Of a stretch of DNA of 64,000 nucleotides, positions 18,160-27,426 are shown in pieces. Position 1 is the stretch's first letter. Each line of letters opens with the position of its first letter. Both the position numbers and the translations under genes were made by a program. Source of the stretch: Variimorphobacter saccharofermentans (GTDB taxonomy: Bacteria; Bacillota; Clostridia; Lachnospirales; Lachnospiraceae). Location: positions 3,512,501-3,576,500 of the forward strand of contig NZ_JACEGA010000001.1 of NCBI RefSeq assembly GCF_014174405.1, in the 5' to 3' direction. The notes under the pieces are model-generated. The model saw nothing but the letters and a program-made list of their open reading frames with translations. It was not told where the DNA came from and did not search any database.

Positions 18160-18597
18160 TCACTTTATCCATTGAATAAACGCAGTTTTATCATTTCTGT
18201 TATATCCGGCACGTTCATAGAATCTTAATGTGCTTTCTAATTTTGAACCTGTTAACAGCATCATTTTATAGCAATTTTCTTTCTTTGCTATTTCCTTTGC
18301 ATAATCTAAGCAGGCAGTGGCCAATCCCCTGTTTCGGAAGCTTGGATCGGTTATGACATTTTCAATCAGTGCATATGGTCGTTGATTCTGCGTCAGGTTT
18401 GGAACAATGACACATACGCAGGAGGAAACAATTTGTCCATCCTCTTCTGCTACGATAATATGATGATTTTTATCGCTTAGTATATAATTCCACAGACTTT
18501 TCAAATCTTCGGTTTTTTCCGGCATAGTGTTGTTATGTAACTGTGTGTATAATTTTAATAATCCTTCTAAGTCTTGTTCCAGGACTTCTCTAATCAT
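18160..18597 (-). CDS. GNAT family N-acetyltransferase
   Basis: A 145-residue acetyltransferase with the complete GNAT fold signature: VITDPSFRNRGLATACLDYA gives the acetyl-CoA binding loop (RNRGLA), and FYERAGY lies near the end. The substrate is unknown. It is convergent with the HxlR gene (six bases apart) and may be read from a promoter shared with nothing else. Its start follows GTGAGGATAT. Confidence 0.85.
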   Translation of the reverse strand: MIREVLEQDLEGLLKLYTQLHNNTMPEKTEDLKSLWNYILSDKNHHIIVAEEDGQIVSSCVCVIVPNLTQNQRPYALIENVITDPSFRNRGLATACLDYAKEIAKKENCYKMMLLTGSKLESTLRFYERAGYNRNDKTAFIQWIK

Positions 18598-18636
18598 ATA
18601 TCCTCACTTCTTTCTATTAATATTTTACTTATTCAC

Positions 18637-19605
18637 TTATTTCTTCAAAAATTCAAATCCGGTATTAATAATAGATTCCATACCTTTTGATCCTGGCATA
18701 TGTCCACTTCTCTCAACCTTTATACAACTCAGATTTCGATTGCCTGCATTCTCTACAAATCGTGAAATCATCTGGGTAGACGTTACTATATCCGTATCAC
18801 CCTGTAGAATAAGATATGGGATTTCTATTCCTTTTAATGTATCTGAAAGATCCATGTTCATTACTTCATATAATAGAGATGTATTTTTCAAATATCCATT
18901 TGCAAATATTGCTATAAAATCCTTCAAGGAATAATCCGGACTAGTTAATATTCCTCGTATAATTGCTCCTATAGGAGATTTTTCCGTGTCCTTCGCTTGG
19001 TATCCTTCGGTATATTTACCAATCCATCTCATCACCATTCTCAGTTCTTTCAAGGTACGTTCCGATGATTGTTTTAATGCGGTCAATCTTTTTTTATTCT
19101 TAAGTGGCATACTTGAATTTTTCAGGACCTCGAACACTTCATCATTAAATGTAAGTTGCTTCAATACTTGTCCGTAAACCATCACTTTATGCAATAGCTT
19201 TGGTTCTGCCTCCGCTACTTTAGCAGCCAGAATGCTTCCCCAGGATACAGCGAAAATATTAACCGTACATGCCTTGAAATCATTCCTAATATTCTTTATC
19301 AAATCAATTGTCATCTTGACAAATGATTCTACCGTAAATGTATCGTCTATTTTATGATTATTAATTCCACATCCCAACTGGTCCCAGTAAACCATGGTTA
19401 CTTTCCCAGTCAGCTCCGGAAACATTCCCCGGCACCCTTCACAAAAAGGTATCGGCGCACCTGGTCCACCATGAAGGAAAATGACAATCGGATTCGTTTT
19501 TTTCTTTCCTTCAATAAGTACCTTCTGAGAATATCCTCCTAAGGTATAGGTTTTCAATTCCGATACTTCATTTGAGGATATAATTGCCTTCCGTATTTTA
19601 TTCAT
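18637..19605 (-). CDS. Alpha/beta hydrolase (proline iminopeptidase-like)
   Basis: A 322-residue soluble hydrolase. HGGPGAP near residue 45 is the oxyanion motif typical of the S33 prolyl aminopeptidase group. AVSWGS carries the serine, a DTDIV stretch the acid, and RSGHMPG the histidine. The substrate may be a peptide or an ester; the motif does not separate these. It is a second hydrolase of this type within 5 kb, without the N-terminal membrane segments of the first. Confidence 0.85.
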   Translation of the reverse strand: MNKIRKAIISSNEVSELKTYTLGGYSQKVLIEGKKKTNPIVIFLHGGPGAPIPFCEGCRGMFPELTGKVTMVYWDQLGCGINNHKIDDTFTVESFVKMTIDLIKNIRNDFKACTVNIFAVSWGSILAAKVAEAEPKLLHKVMVYGQVLKQLTFNDEVFEVLKNSSMPLKNKKRLTALKQSSERTLKELRMVMRWIGKYTEGYQAKDTEKSPIGAIIRGILTSPDYSLKDFIAIFANGYLKNTSLLYEVMNMDLSDTLKGIEIPYLILQGDTDIVTSTQMISRFVENAGNRNLSCIKVERSGHMPGSKGMESIINTGFEFLKK

Positions 19606-19777
19606 ACATACTCTCCATAAGTGTTTTTATTCATTATACTATTATTGTTAAAAATTTGCCAAGTTTTTTGTACTATTTTCCATTGATCTCAAACGTAAAA
19701 ATTCTACAAAAAAGGGATCGCTGATATCGCTATCAACAACCCCAATCCATTAACCAACAAGAATATTCAAATATTTA

Positions 19778-20161
19778 TTACTCTTCTATCACTCCATCTG
19801 TCACAGTGTAACCACCAAGGGAACCCTCCTTTGCCTGAATACAGATATAAATCAATGGCTCATTCCCTGTATTGTGAGTACATCTGCTTGCCACCGGAGC
19901 AATTCGGATTACGCTTCCACTTTCCACAGCAATTTTGTCTCCATCAATTGTAAATTCGCCTTTACCACTTAATACGATATAAACTTCTTCATTTTCCTTA
20001 TGATGATGAAAAAACGGTACGGATTCCCCTACACCTAGTGTTCCGAGGGAAACTTCCATTCCAGTTGTGTTCAACATCTCCTTTACAAAGGTTTTTCCTG
20101 TAAAATTACCTAGTGCTCCTACATTTACCATGCTGTAATGTGTGCCTTTCATAGTATTCAT
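19778..20161 (-). CDS. Cupin domain protein
   Basis: A small single-domain cupin of 127 residues. The metal-binding motif FFHHHKENEEVYIVLSG-type sequence (HHH and the Glu) and the second motif with HNTGNEPLIYICIQ are present, so a divalent metal is likely. The function is not known; such proteins range from isomerases to sensors. The ATG at 20161 follows GGGAGAG with eight bases of spacing, and the longer frame from 20194 lacks a ribosome site. Confidence 0.8.
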   Translation of the reverse strand: MNTMKGTHYSMVNVGALGNFTGKTFVKEMLNTTGMEVSLGTLGVGESVPFFHHHKENEEVYIVLSGKGEFTIDGDKIAVESGSVIRIAPVASRCTHNTGNEPLIYICIQAKEGSLGGYTVTDGVIEE

Positions 20162-20256
20162 GATTATACTCTCCCTTAATATTAATTTTGTCAATTCTTA
20201 CACCTTATTCCGAAATATACTGCTCTCGTATAACAAGGGATAGTATAGTCTTAATG

Positions 20257-21078
20257 TTAATGTACAAACCTATTTTTTGCTCTGTTACTGTTCATCATAA
20301 TCAAGAAATCACATTTATCTAAGCAGTTACCTTTTGAAAAAACAGCCTCTAATGTTGACCATTCAATAGTCTCATCTTCCTTATATTGATATGTCCAATA
20401 ATCTACTTGACAACCCTCTATCTTTTTTGAGAGAAAATCAGTATAATTCATACTCGCTTCTGTCATTTCCTCGGTAAACCCATGTACACACGACTTATCC
20501 CAAAAGATATCTTCCTTAATCTGTCTAGCAGGACTGCCTGCCCATATCGTATTATGTGGTATCTTTTTTCCAGCAACAACACTACTTGCACCTATAACAC
20601 TACCAGAATCAATCTGAGTACCTTTTAGAATATTAACGTACTGTCCTATCCATACATGGTCACCTATATAGATACTTTCTGTCATGTTAATTCTCATTTT
20701 TGTATCACAGGTATATATTAAATGTGCATCCGAATTTCTAATTATTACATCTGCTGAAAATATACAATGATCACCGATAAAGCAATGCTTACATTCTGAT
20801 ATAATAACCTTAAGGTTTTTATTAAAATAACTTGATTTTCCTATATGGATGACCGAATTATTAAATATATCAATATCTATATTATATTTATTGCAGCTCC
20901 CCAAAAATATCAGAGAGTTATTACCATTAAAATTTATTGTAGTTCCGTTTAGTCTTACATGATCATCACAAAATAGAATATTGTTATTTCCAAAGAAGTT
21001 CACAGATGATCTTTCTAGTATAGGATTATTACCTAAAATTTTATTTCCTTTTCCATCAATATATATTTCTTGTATCAT
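20257..21078 (-). CDS. Hexapeptide-repeat O-acetyltransferase-like protein
   Basis: A 273-residue left-handed beta-helix protein. The N-terminal half is rich in Asn/Ile turns (GNNN, FNGNNS). The C-terminal half has the acyltransferase end IYIGDHVWIGQYVNILKG, IGASSVVAGK and NTIWAGSPARQIK, like the CatB/NodL/WbbJ group that acetylates sugars. An extra tail of about 75 residues follows. It may modify a surface polysaccharide; no other such genes flank it. RBS AAAGGAG. Confidence 0.8.
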   Translation of the reverse strand: MIQEIYIDGKGNKILGNNPILERSSVNFFGNNNILFCDDHVRLNGTTINFNGNNSLIFLGSCNKYNIDIDIFNNSVIHIGKSSYFNKNLKVIISECKHCFIGDHCIFSADVIIRNSDAHLIYTCDTKMRINMTESIYIGDHVWIGQYVNILKGTQIDSGSVIGASSVVAGKKIPHNTIWAGSPARQIKEDIFWDKSCVHGFTEEMTEASMNYTDFLSKKIEGCQVDYWTYQYKEDETIEWSTLEAVFSKGNCLDKCDFLIMMNSNRAKNRFVH

Positions 21079-21102
21079 AATAGACTCCTTTACTAGATAT
21101 GA

Positions 21103-21550
21103 TTACTCAACTGTAAACTCTGTCCATTCAATTTTGTTATATTGCATTACATCATCTGCCAGTTTCATACCTAGCTTTTCATAAAATGGAATTGCATCAT
21201 CATTTGTAATAAGATATACCGCTATATCTTTTTCCCCTCCTGCTATCTCATGAGCTTTTCTCATTAATGTCTTACCTATTCCCTGTCCTTCATAGGTTCT
21301 GTCGACACCTAAATCCCTAACATATAGTCAATAGCAAAAGTCAGTAAGTCCGAATAAAACTCCTACCACTTTATTCTCATCATCGCGGGCAACAAGACTA
21401 ATTGATACATTCTTAACCAATTTCTCAATTCGTTCAAGAAATCTTTCTTTGGGATACTGTGAGCCAAGATCCGTTCTTTTTAAAAATCAATATACTCCAG
21501 TGAACTTAATCATTCTTCTTTATATGATATACACACAACTTTTCCTCCAT
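21103..21550 (-). pseudogene. Decayed GNAT acetyltransferase
   Basis: One reading frame ending at TAA 21103 encodes a convincing GNAT C-terminus (RDLGVDRTYEGQGIGKTL, then AIPFYEKLGMKLADD). It is interrupted by in-frame TGA codons at 21328-21330 and 21487-21489. Between and before them the frame still reads as protein (LVARDDENKVVGVLFGLTDF). A short in-phase start with a good GGAGG-like box near 21550 is in another frame, so a frameshift is also likely. Neighbouring genes use TGA as a normal stop, so decay is the simplest explanation. Confidence 0.75.
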
Positions 21551-21645
21551 TATTCTGTAAAATGGAATCTGCTTTCTATCAAGTATATCATGTTACTTTG
21601 CTTAAATAAAGAAAAATTACGTCCAATATTATAGATACGATTGCT

Positions 21646-21860
21646 GGGGATGTTTCACAATACATTTGCGGGGACAATTACTTACCTCACACACAGACGA
21701 AAGGACATATTACTGATTTTATATGTCTCTGGCGAATATTTATATTTGCATATAAACAATAAATATTTGCCTGATTCATGCAAAATACAGCAACATGTTC
21801 TTCCGACAGTGTATTATGGTAAGTAATTATCCCCGCTGATACATTATGAAACACCCCCAT
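21646..21860. repeat. 215-bp palindromic element (family copy 2)
   Basis: The left arm begins GGGGATGTTTCACAATACAT and the right arm, inverted, begins GGGGGTGTTTCATAATGTAT. Inside, GCGGGGA, AATTACTTACC and ACACTGTCGGAAGAACAT are shared with the copy at 4619-4775. The centre is itself palindromic (GCGAATATTTAT against ATAAATATTTGC). It ends 11 bases before the left attachment core. It would lie just past rpsI in the ancestral chromosome, so it may once have been the rpsI terminator. Confidence 0.75.
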
Positions 21861-21871
21861 TATGTTCTGAT

Positions 21872-21888
21872 TATCTCTTTGAGAACCA
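21872..21888. repeat. Left attachment core (copy of rpsI 3' end)
   Basis: ATTATCTCTTTGAGAAC is identical over 17 bases to 39392-39408, the end of rpsI including its stop codon. Nothing else of rpsI is present here, so it is a displaced gene end left by site-specific integration. Confidence 0.8.
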
Positions 21889-21944
21889 AAATTAACGTTT
21901 TGATATCCTGAAAAGCCCATAAATACAGGGTTTATGAAAATTAG

Positions 21945-21966
21945 TGTTGCATACCTGTTGTATACT
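21945..21966. repeat. Island A left arm-type repeats
   Basis: Two adjacent 11-base units, TGTTGCATACC and TGTTGTATACT, lie 57 bases inside the left core. Three matching units occur near the other end of the island (34182-34213). They are probable arm sites for the N-terminal domain of the island A integrase. Confidence 0.65.
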
Positions 21967-22047
21967 GCAGACTGCCTAGGGCTGTCCAGGACTACCCAAA
22001 AACACTCCTGATACCAATTAACAACGCATAAAGAAAGGACTCTGATT

Positions 22048-22287
22048 ATGAAAATACATTTTGCTTACTACAACCAATTCCAGAATGGCATTGATATAGC
22101 ATTTGCCGATAACACCTTACTCTTTTTATCCTGCGCTGAAGCAGAAAAAGGATTACATACTACGCCTAACTCACAGAGATTAATTGACAATCTGGCGATT
22201 GAAGAGCCGATTACCTATGCTGCATTAGCTCTCGACGGAGAGCTGCAGGAATGGGCTGATGCTATGGATGAGGATTGGTGTCCGTAA
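22048..22287 (+). CDS. Small protein of unknown function
   Basis: A 79-residue acidic protein with a good Shine-Dalgarno (AAAGGA). It is unlikely to be a shadow because it has its own start signal and no competing frame. Its sequence (FADNTLLFLSCAEAEKGL, then TYAALALDGELQEWADAM) matches nothing I can name. It is the first gene inside island A and is convergent with the coiled-coil protein. Confidence 0.55.
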   Translation: MKIHFAYYNQFQNGIDIAFADNTLLFLSCAEAEKGLHTTPNSQRLIDNLAIEEPITYAALALDGELQEWADAMDEDWCP

Positions 22288-22293
22288 AATCTA

Positions 22294-22683
22294 TTATTTT
22301 TTGAATGCAGGGTTATTTGCTAAGTCCAATAACCCTTGCAATTTTTGTGGATTGGCAATCACATCAGACATCACACTAAACATTGCCGCATTACTTTGCT
22401 GCTTTTCATTACTTTCTAATGCATTTTTGTGTTCAAGTTGCATTATCTCAATTTTATGTTGGTGATCCTGCTCACTTTTTTCTATTTCAAGCTGATGCTT
22501 CTCTTTAAGAGATTCAATATCCACCTCATGTTGTTTCATCAATTTGTCAATATCATGTTTATTACTCTCTTGCAATGTGGCTATTTCTGATTTTGCTTTT
22601 TTACTAGCAGTTAAATATGTAACAATTCCTGTAATTATTGCTGGTATACATGAAACCAACAATGTATTTAATATTTCTTGCAT
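22294..22683 (-). CDS. Membrane-anchored coiled-coil protein
   Basis: A 129-residue protein with one N-terminal transmembrane segment (about residues 5-25). A long heptad-rich coiled coil (about 28-95, rich in Lys, Glu, His and Gln) and a short C-terminal region (LQGLLDLANNPAF) follow. The function is unknown. It follows the DpnII operon on the same strand after about 100 bases and could be an accessory defence protein, but that is only position. Confidence 0.6.
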   Translation of the reverse strand: MQEILNTLLVSCIPAIITGIVTYLTASKKAKSEIATLQESNKHDIDKLMKQHEVDIESLKEKHQLEIEKSEQDHQHKIEIMQLEHKNALESNEKQQSNAAMFSVMSDVIANPQKLQGLLDLANNPAFKK

Positions 22684-22783
22684 ATCGTATCTTCCTTTAC
22701 TATCTAAAGTACTACGCCTACATACTTAAAGTGTTTCACATGCAATAAATCACATATATCATATTACCCTCTTTACGGCATAA

Positions 22784-24886
22784 TTAAATCATCTGTTTAC
22801 CTAAATCAGTTATTGTATAAATTGTATTTCCAGCTTCTCTGTGTTTAGTCAGGTAATAATATCCCTCTTCTAGTTTCTTTGCAATCCACCCTATTTTTTG
22901 AGATGTAACATCTAATTCAAACGACATTTCTCTTGCAGTCACACATCCGCCTTTAATTATCGCTATTTTCATAAATTCGAATTGCTCTCTTTCAAGTAAA
23001 TTTCCCTTTTTTTCAATCTCCTCAATCTCTTTTTGATAATTCTCAGAAATCCTTTTCTTTTCAACAACACTATTTTTTGCACCACATTCTAAACAATTCA
23101 TATTATGTCTGTTCAAAAAATCTAAATCATCCTCCGAATATACATATCCACAAACATCACAAACGATTTCTTTTGTATCTTTCAAAAAATCCATTACTAT
23201 ATTATTAAAATTAAAAGGAGATTCTATAAAATAAGTTCTGCTTTCGTTTCCCTCCGGTTTACCCCAACGAATATTCTCATTCAAACACAATCCATAATTC
23301 AATGCATATACAGAAACTTTTTCACCATTTTTGCTTGACATTTCATTATATTTATTCACAAAAAAGTTCAACTCTAGAGTTCCAAGAATATGTTCAATTC
23401 TTTTTGATATATAAAAATGGCTAGTGTATGGATTTGTTCTGTCTGAATCAAATATTTTAGCGGTATATTTATTTGTTCTTATACTAGTTTTTATATCCTT
23501 TTCTCTTTGTAATATATTTAATAACAATGTACGAAGATGAAATATTTCCACCCTCTCATCATATGTCATTTGTGCTGATTGGCCTTCTTCAAAAAACAAT
23601 GATAATCTTTCGTTATAAAACCTCTTGGCAGCTTCATTCAATACCACCATCGTTATTTTCTCATTTCTTGCAATGGAATATTCTTGTGCATAATCAAGTA
23701 TTAGTCCAAGATGTCTAACAACATTTAATGTCATTCTAAACAAATATGTACAATATTCCTCAATACTAGTTTTTTCTATGTCAAAATAATAATCCATACC
23801 ATGTTGAGTGAAAATACTCAGTCTATTTTCTATTATTCTTCGTGTATAATTTACAGCAGCTCTTTCCATATCTGTTCTTTTATCATTCACATACAATTGA
23901 TAATAATCCAAGTATCTTATATCAATCTTTTGTCTATCTAATTCTCCTAATTCCACTCGACCAGGATAAGCCGATATTTTTAATTTAATGTAATTATCCG
24001 AAGTATTATTTAATGTATTAACAATCAAATCACAAAACATTCTCAATGAATCTTGATCAATTTCAGAATAGTCATCTAAAATTAAATATAATCTTTTCAT
24101 CGATAATTCCTGTAAAACTTTCTTTATTTCCTCAACTAATTCTGTAATTTCAAATATTCTAGCGAATACTCGGTTGTATTTCTTTTCATTCTCATTTGCA
24201 TTACTAATTCTTCTTTCTCCTAAAATATTAGCTTTTACAACAGTATCCTCCAATGCGATACCACTTTCAATACCACCACTTAACATCTTCTCAGATTTAT
24301 TTTCTTCAGCAAACGATAAATTAACTTCTTGTAAAGTTTGTAGTTCAATGCTTCCTAAATGAGTATTATTCTGAATTCTATTTTTTATTTCTTCTAATTT
24401 TTTTACTGAACTGTTTATCCTTGAAGGAATATGTAATCTATCTTTAAATTGATCAAATTTTGTCCTATAATTTTCACTAATTTCATTTATTAACTCACTT
24501 ACAAAATCTAATATAAATTGCCTTTGTACCGAATAGTTTTCAATTTCTTTTGAATTACTTGTTTTAAGATAATTTATCGTCATGTAATTACGTTTTGCAG
24601 TATCAAATATTGTTTTAACATCAATATAACATGTCATAATATCCTTTGACTTTCTTAATTCATTCTGCATTCTCATAAATATTGTTGATTTACCAGTTCC
24701 TTTTCTTCCAACAAGCACTGTAGTATTATCTTTAAGACATAATCTCAATAAAGCATCTCCTTCAATCGGGTCAACGTATATATCATTTAAAAGATTATTA
24801 TTATTTTCGTCAACAATTTCATACCGTCTATATTGTCTAAGTGATTCAACCGCTTTATTAAATGTTTCTATATCTCTCTGATTCAT
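22784..24886 (-). CDS. Large P-loop ATPase with zinc-ribbon and winged-helix end
   Basis: A 700-residue protein. Walker A is GRKGTGKST (about 60-68). A Walker B-like LYLILDDYSEID follows (about 265-275), as in the P-loop ATPases of the Sll1717/KAP-like type. Near residue 580 a CDVC...CLEC zinc ribbon is seen, then a winged-helix-like tail (GCVTAREMSFELDVTSQKIG). It is the last gene of the dpnM-dpnA-Mrr-dpnII operon, 21 bases after the nuclease. ATG 24886 follows GAAGGAG; the TTG further upstream is not needed. An NTP-driven role in defence is inference from operon position. Confidence 0.75.
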   Translation of the reverse strand: MNQRDIETFNKAVESLRQYRRYEIVDENNNNLLNDIYVDPIEGDALLRLCLKDNTTVLVGRKGTGKSTIFMRMQNELRKSKDIMTCYIDVKTIFDTAKRNYMTINYLKTSNSKEIENYSVQRQFILDFVSELINEISENYRTKFDQFKDRLHIPSRINSSVKKLEEIKNRIQNNTHLGSIELQTLQEVNLSFAEENKSEKMLSGGIESGIALEDTVVKANILGERRISNANENEKKYNRVFARIFEITELVEEIKKVLQELSMKRLYLILDDYSEIDQDSLRMFCDLIVNTLNNTSDNYIKLKISAYPGRVELGELDRQKIDIRYLDYYQLYVNDKRTDMERAAVNYTRRIIENRLSIFTQHGMDYYFDIEKTSIEEYCTYLFRMTLNVVRHLGLILDYAQEYSIARNEKITMVVLNEAAKRFYNERLSLFFEEGQSAQMTYDERVEIFHLRTLLLNILQREKDIKTSIRTNKYTAKIFDSDRTNPYTSHFYISKRIEHILGTLELNFFVNKYNEMSSKNGEKVSVYALNYGLCLNENIRWGKPEGNESRTYFIESPFNFNNIVMDFLKDTKEIVCDVCGYVYSEDDLDFLNRHNMNCLECGAKNSVVEKKRISENYQKEIEEIEKKGNLLEREQFEFMKIAIIKGGCVTAREMSFELDVTSQKIGWIAKKLEEGYYYLTKHREAGNTIYTITDLGKQMI

Positions 24887-24907
24887 TTTTATCTCCTTCA
24901 AAGGCTC

Positions 24908-25768
24908 TTAATATTTTGTAAATTTTTGTATAATCCCATTTTCCATATCATCAATGCTATAAATTGCATCCATAACTTCAAATGTCTCTCTCAAATTACC
25001 TCTAGCACTCTTCCATCCAATTCCATCTGTAAACCACACAAAGGTGAATCCGTCTATAGTATCTGCCTCCTGCGAAAGCATCTTATAACTTCTTGCAGTC
25101 TCATTAAGTTTAGAGCCACCACCACCATAGAAATTAGTCTCAATAGCATAAATCATTTTATCTGTCTTAATAACAAAGTCAAATCTCTTTGCTGCCTTTC
25201 CTTGATTAGAAAGTGCCGATAAATCAATATTCCATTTAGCTTCTATATCTTTCAAATACATTTCTTTGAAATAATTCACATTCTTCTTAAATCCTGCTGC
25301 CATAATATATTTTTCTACCAAGTCTTCCATCTGGTGTCCACCACGATTTTTACGACCATTTGAATCCAATCCAGTTTCTACGCCTAACGCATAATCCACC
25401 AGATTATTAACCAAATGATTTGCGATCATATCAAATAATCCCGTTTTTCTCATGAACACTTTATACTGCTCAATACCATAATTCATTTTTTTAAAATTAT
25501 ATAAGAATGCTCCTGCTTCATCTTGAGCATATATTTCATACCCTCTAACAGCTAAAAGAAGAGGTACACACTGTAATGTTTCTGGATATTTTACAACAAT
25601 TCTTTCAAAATCTTCTTCTATATTTTTTGAACCTATCAAGGAATTCAAAATATTCAGTCCTACTTTAATTTCATCTACATTTTTCACAACCTTATCAAAA
25701 TCTATGTAATAGTCATAGCTTGAGATACTAGCTCGAAACTTACTCAACCACTCATCAAAATTTCTCAT
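24908..25768 (-). CDS. dpnII: DpnII-type restriction endonuclease (GATC)
   Basis: A 286-residue type II endonuclease that aligns from end to end with what I know of R.DpnII/MboI, e.g. NFDEWLS, the NSLIGSKNI block (42-50), VDYALGVETGLDSNGRKNR and SKLNETARSYKM. The putative metal site is Asp197 in RFDFVIK and Glu210-Thr-Asn212. The enzyme cuts unmethylated GATC. It lies three bases after the Mrr-like gene and its cognate methylases are in the same operon. RBS AAAGGAG. Confidence 0.93.
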   Translation of the reverse strand: MRNFDEWLSKFRASISSYDYYIDFDKVVKNVDEIKVGLNILNSLIGSKNIEEDFERIVVKYPETLQCVPLLLAVRGYEIYAQDEAGAFLYNFKKMNYGIEQYKVFMRKTGLFDMIANHLVNNLVDYALGVETGLDSNGRKNRGGHQMEDLVEKYIMAAGFKKNVNYFKEMYLKDIEAKWNIDLSALSNQGKAAKRFDFVIKTDKMIYAIETNFYGGGGSKLNETARSYKMLSQEADTIDGFTFVWFTDGIGWKSARGNLRETFEVMDAIYSIDDMENGIIQKFTKY

Positions 25769-25771
25769 ATG

Positions 25772-26617
25772 TTAATGCTCCTTTATAATAATCTCAATTT
25801 TATCCTCTGAATATTTCCATATTGCCTTGCACGGATTATATGACCCATCTTCAGCTATGAGTCCCGATTCTTTATATAAATCAGTGACTCCTGCAAGGTA
25901 TCCTCTACTCTTTGCAATAGTCAATTCTTTGACTGGTAATCCATTAAAAATCACCTTAGCTTTATGTGCATCGTCCGGTAACAAGTTATTAATTGCTTTT
26001 GGCAATCTTAATATCCTTGCTCTTATGTCGTTTGCCGATATCTGCTTATCAACCACTAGTTTTACATCTTTATTCTCTTCACATATTGAACCGTCTTCTT
26101 GCACTATATCATCAGATTCATCCTTTAGTGCATCCATAGCATCCTTACTAAAAACAGGTGTAAAAACAAATCCAATTTCATTATCTATACAACTCTCAAC
26201 TAGTGCCTTTCCATCTATAAGAATAATCGGGCGTGATGGGTCGACATCATCAAATTCTTCTGTTCTCTTAGAATAATTTGCTGTAGTAATAAATATACCT
26301 TTACTACCAGAGGGCATCACTCCTCTGAGGGCTCTTACCTTTTCAATCGGAATAGTAGTTCCTGGCTTATTTCTTTTCGCTTGAACATAATAATCCACAG
26401 CATCTGCTCCTGCAAAACCTCCAACTCCATATCGTATAGCCTCTAAATCAATTCCTCCATCAGCAGAACGTTGTGTTACTACAACTTCATCAAGACCAAT
26501 TTTTTCTAGATACACCTTCAAGAATTCTTCAAAAGCATAACCACTTTCAAAATACCCATAAAACTGTTCTAAGAAATCATTTATTTTTTTATCAGATATT
26601 TCAATGTTCTTTCGCAT
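25772..26617 (-). CDS. Mrr-like restriction endonuclease
   Basis: A 281-residue protein. Residues about 15-120 form an Mrr_cat (PD-(D/E)xK) domain: QRSADGGIDLEA with Asp57, then VQAKR with Gln79 and Lys81. The C-terminal part (about 190-280) is a separate domain that I do not recognise and may bind DNA. It overlaps the dpnA stop by 17 bases and precedes dpnII by three, so the four are co-translated. Classic DpnII operons lack it. It could be a second nuclease with another trigger, for example modified DNA. Confidence 0.8.
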   Translation of the reverse strand: MRKNIEISDKKINDFLEQFYGYFESGYAFEEFLKVYLEKIGLDEVVVTQRSADGGIDLEAIRYGVGGFAGADAVDYYVQAKRNKPGTTIPIEKVRALRGVMPSGSKGIFITTANYSKRTEEFDDVDPSRPIILIDGKALVESCIDNEIGFVFTPVFSKDAMDALKDESDDIVQEDGSICEENKDVKLVVDKQISANDIRARILRLPKAINNLLPDDAHKAKVIFNGLPVKELTIAKSRGYLAGVTDLYKESGLIAEDGSYNPCKAIWKYSEDKIEIIIKEH

Positions 26618-27413
26618 CCCGCTCTACCTTCTCCAATCTTTTCTTGCTTATCTGCAAGTACTCTTCACTCACTTCTATCCCAATAAATTTCCTACCTAAT
26701 CGAACAGCTTCCACTCCGGTAGTGCCAGAACCGCAAAAAGGATCCAAAATAACCTGTCCTCCCTCCGTTGAAGCTAATACGATTCTTTCAAGTAAATATT
26801 CCGGTTTCTGTGTTGGATGCTTGCCTTCTTTCTTTTCTGAAGGCTTTGTCAATGCACCGGTCCACACATCTTTCATTTGCTTTCCGCCATTCATTTCTTT
26901 CATTTTCTGATAATCAAAAAAATGCCGAGACTTCTTATCATTCTTCTTTGCCCATAAAATGGTTTCCGTAGAATGTGTGAAGCATCGACATGCTAAGTTT
27001 GGTGGTGGATTTGTTTTTTGCCAGGTTATGTTGTTGATTATCTTGAAGCCTTCCTGCTCCAATGCCATACCAATTGAATATATATTGTGTAATGTTCCCG
27101 ATATCCAAATCGTTCCATTCGGCTTTAATACTCTTTTACATAACCTGATCCACTTTCTATTAAACTTGTGTTTTTCTTCGACGCCGGTTCCACTCTCCGA
27201 AAGTTTATCCCATGAGCCTTTATTTACTGAAACCATCTTCCCACCCTGACATGTAATGCCATCATTACTTAAAAAGTAGGGTGGATCTGCAAATATCATA
27301 TCAACAGATTCTGGTTCCATTTTTGTTAGAATTTTAAATGAATCACCCAACACTAATTGTGATTCATCAGTCTCGAAATATAATGGCACTTTCTTTGTAA
27401 ATAAGTTCTCCAC
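26601..27413 (-). CDS. dpnA: DpnA-type adenine methyltransferase (GATC, beta class)
   Basis: A 270-residue N6-adenine methyltransferase with motif IV DPPY at 43-46 and motif I FCGSGTTG at 226-233. That order (IV before I) marks the beta class. It resembles DpnA, which methylates GATC and acts on single-stranded DNA too, and so protects incoming strands during transfer. This fits a mobilizable element. The start is GTG with GAGGAG upstream, 13 bases after dpnM. Confidence 0.9.
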   Translation of the reverse strand: MENLFTKKVPLYFETDESQLVLGDSFKILTKMEPESVDMIFADPPYFLSNDGITCQGGKMVSVNKGSWDKLSESGTGVEEKHKFNRKWIRLCKRVLKPNGTIWISGTLHNIYSIGMALEQEGFKIINNITWQKTNPPPNLACRCFTHSTETILWAKKNDKKSRHFFDYQKMKEMNGGKQMKDVWTGALTKPSEKKEGKHPTQKPEYLLERIVLASTEGGQVILDPFCGSGTTGVEAVRLGRKFIGIEVSEEYLQISKKRLEKVERDAKEH

Positions 27414-27426
27414 TATCTCGACTCCT

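Noticed and set aside
21103..21550. TGA codons read as selenocysteine or tryptophan in the GNAT gene
   Set aside because: TGA is an ordinary stop elsewhere and no SECIS-like stem was seen after either codon; a third defect (frameshift at the start) points to decay.
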